This document shows positions 63,691 through 64,000 of a stretch of 64,000 nucleotides of DNA, one piece after another (position 1 is the stretch's first letter; each line of letters opens with the position of its first letter). A program made the position numbers and the translations under genes. This DNA is from SZUA-229 sp036567985 (GTDB lineage: Bacteria > Pseudomonadota > Gammaproteobacteria > SZUA-229). Below the pieces are notes generated by a model that saw only the letters and a program-made list of their open reading frames with translations, ran no database searches and had not been told where the DNA came from. The stretch spans positions 52,475-116,474 of the forward strand of contig DATCTK010000089.1 of the NCBI GenBank assembly GCA_036567985.1, given 5' to 3'.

Positions 63691-64000
63691 TTAGTTGCTG
63701 CTTTTCTTTTTCATATAGTCTTCCACCGCAGCACTGATGGCATCTTCCGCCAGTACCGAGCAGTGAATTTTTACCGGTGGCAGTGCCAGCTCCTCGGCGA
63801 TGTCCATGTTCTTGATCGCTCTGGCTTCTTCCAGGGTCTTGCCTTTCATCCATTCGGTCACCAGCGAGCTGGATGCAATCGCCGAGCCGCAGCCGTAGGT
63901 TTTGAACACCGCGTTCTCAATCACGCCGTCGTCACTCACCTGGATCTGCAGGCGCATTACGTCGCCACAGGCCGGTGCGCCGACCATGCCGGTGCCAACG
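63691..64000 (-). CDS. iscU: Fe-S cluster scaffold IscU (N-terminus beyond window)
   Basis: Partial: 102 residues and the stop are seen; the reading continues upstream past 64000 with VGTG before MVGAPACGDVM, so the Met at 63987 is internal. The three cluster Cys are visible: GAPACGDVM, YGCGSAIASSS and VKIHCSVLAEDA, with Asp in CGD. IscU receives sulfur from IscS and assembles [2Fe-2S] clusters. No iscA, hscBA or fdx follows; a terminator ends the transcript 50 bases later. Confidence 0.95.
   Translation of the reverse strand, partial: VGTGMVGAPACGDVMRLQIQVSDDGVIENAVFKTYGCGSAIASSSLVTEWMKGKTLEEARAIKNMDIAEELALPPVKIHCSVLAEDAISAAVEDYMKKKSSN

Overview
The window looks like a chromosomal segment of a free-living gammaproteobacterium. 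The main reason is a conserved run on the minus strand: nnr, tsaE, amiC, mutL, miaA, hfq, hflX, hflK, hflC, a DUF2065 gene, hisZ and purA. acnB, crcB-serS and an IscU scaffold gene fit the same picture. A VPxPA-type PEP-CTERM protein, a cyclic-di-GMP protein set (GGDEF, PilZ) and a large glycogen locus suggest an environmental, exopolymer-forming and storage-forming bacterium. I cannot name a genus. No tRNA, rRNA, CRISPR array, prophage or intact transposase gene was seen.

Layout. 1-8.8 kb: a truncated PAS sensor kinase coupled to a solute-binding lipoprotein, an MFS exporter, a YkgJ-type cysteine-cluster protein, a cold-shock protein, and a run of membrane proteins (DsbB-like, DUF4389, hemolysin III, DUF389). 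8.8-11.5 kb: mobile or repeat DNA, then a PDC sensor protein and a PilZ protein. 11.5-16.8 kb: a CusBA copper/silver efflux operon with a small Met/Cys-rich exported protein. 16.9-36.5 kb: a carbohydrate supercluster of glk, pgm, the operon glgC1-GH57-malQ-glgP, glgB-glgA, a SAP mini-protein, the gnd-zwf-pgl operon and a second glgC. It covers glucose activation, glycogen synthesis and breakdown, and the oxidative pentose phosphate branch. 36.5-38.2 kb: a HTH-receiver regulator and a DHH phosphoesterase. 38.7-53.9 kb: the conserved housekeeping run, interrupted between amiC and mutL by a PEP-CTERM gene. 54-63.1 kb: DTW protein, diguanylate cyclase, pentapeptide-repeat protein, acnB-crcB-serS, and a SulP transporter. 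The right edge cuts iscU.

The least ordinary content is between genes. Three MITE-like elements (8951-9101, 45833-45983, 56610-56871) share GGWAnCnCTGAA-type inverted ends and 4-bp YTAR target sites, as expected for IS5-type transposition in trans. Two of them sit exactly at the TAG stop codons of miaA and serS. A separate 452-bp element with 34-bp inverted ends lies at 9131-9582. Three composite intergenic islands (38235-38668, 48805-49392, 63138-63690) are built from the same reshuffled modules. A recurrent module is a short palindrome whose centre is TCC (GGA on the other strand), and the stems show paired compensatory changes between copies. This repeat system, not a protein operon, is my best candidate for something undescribed here.
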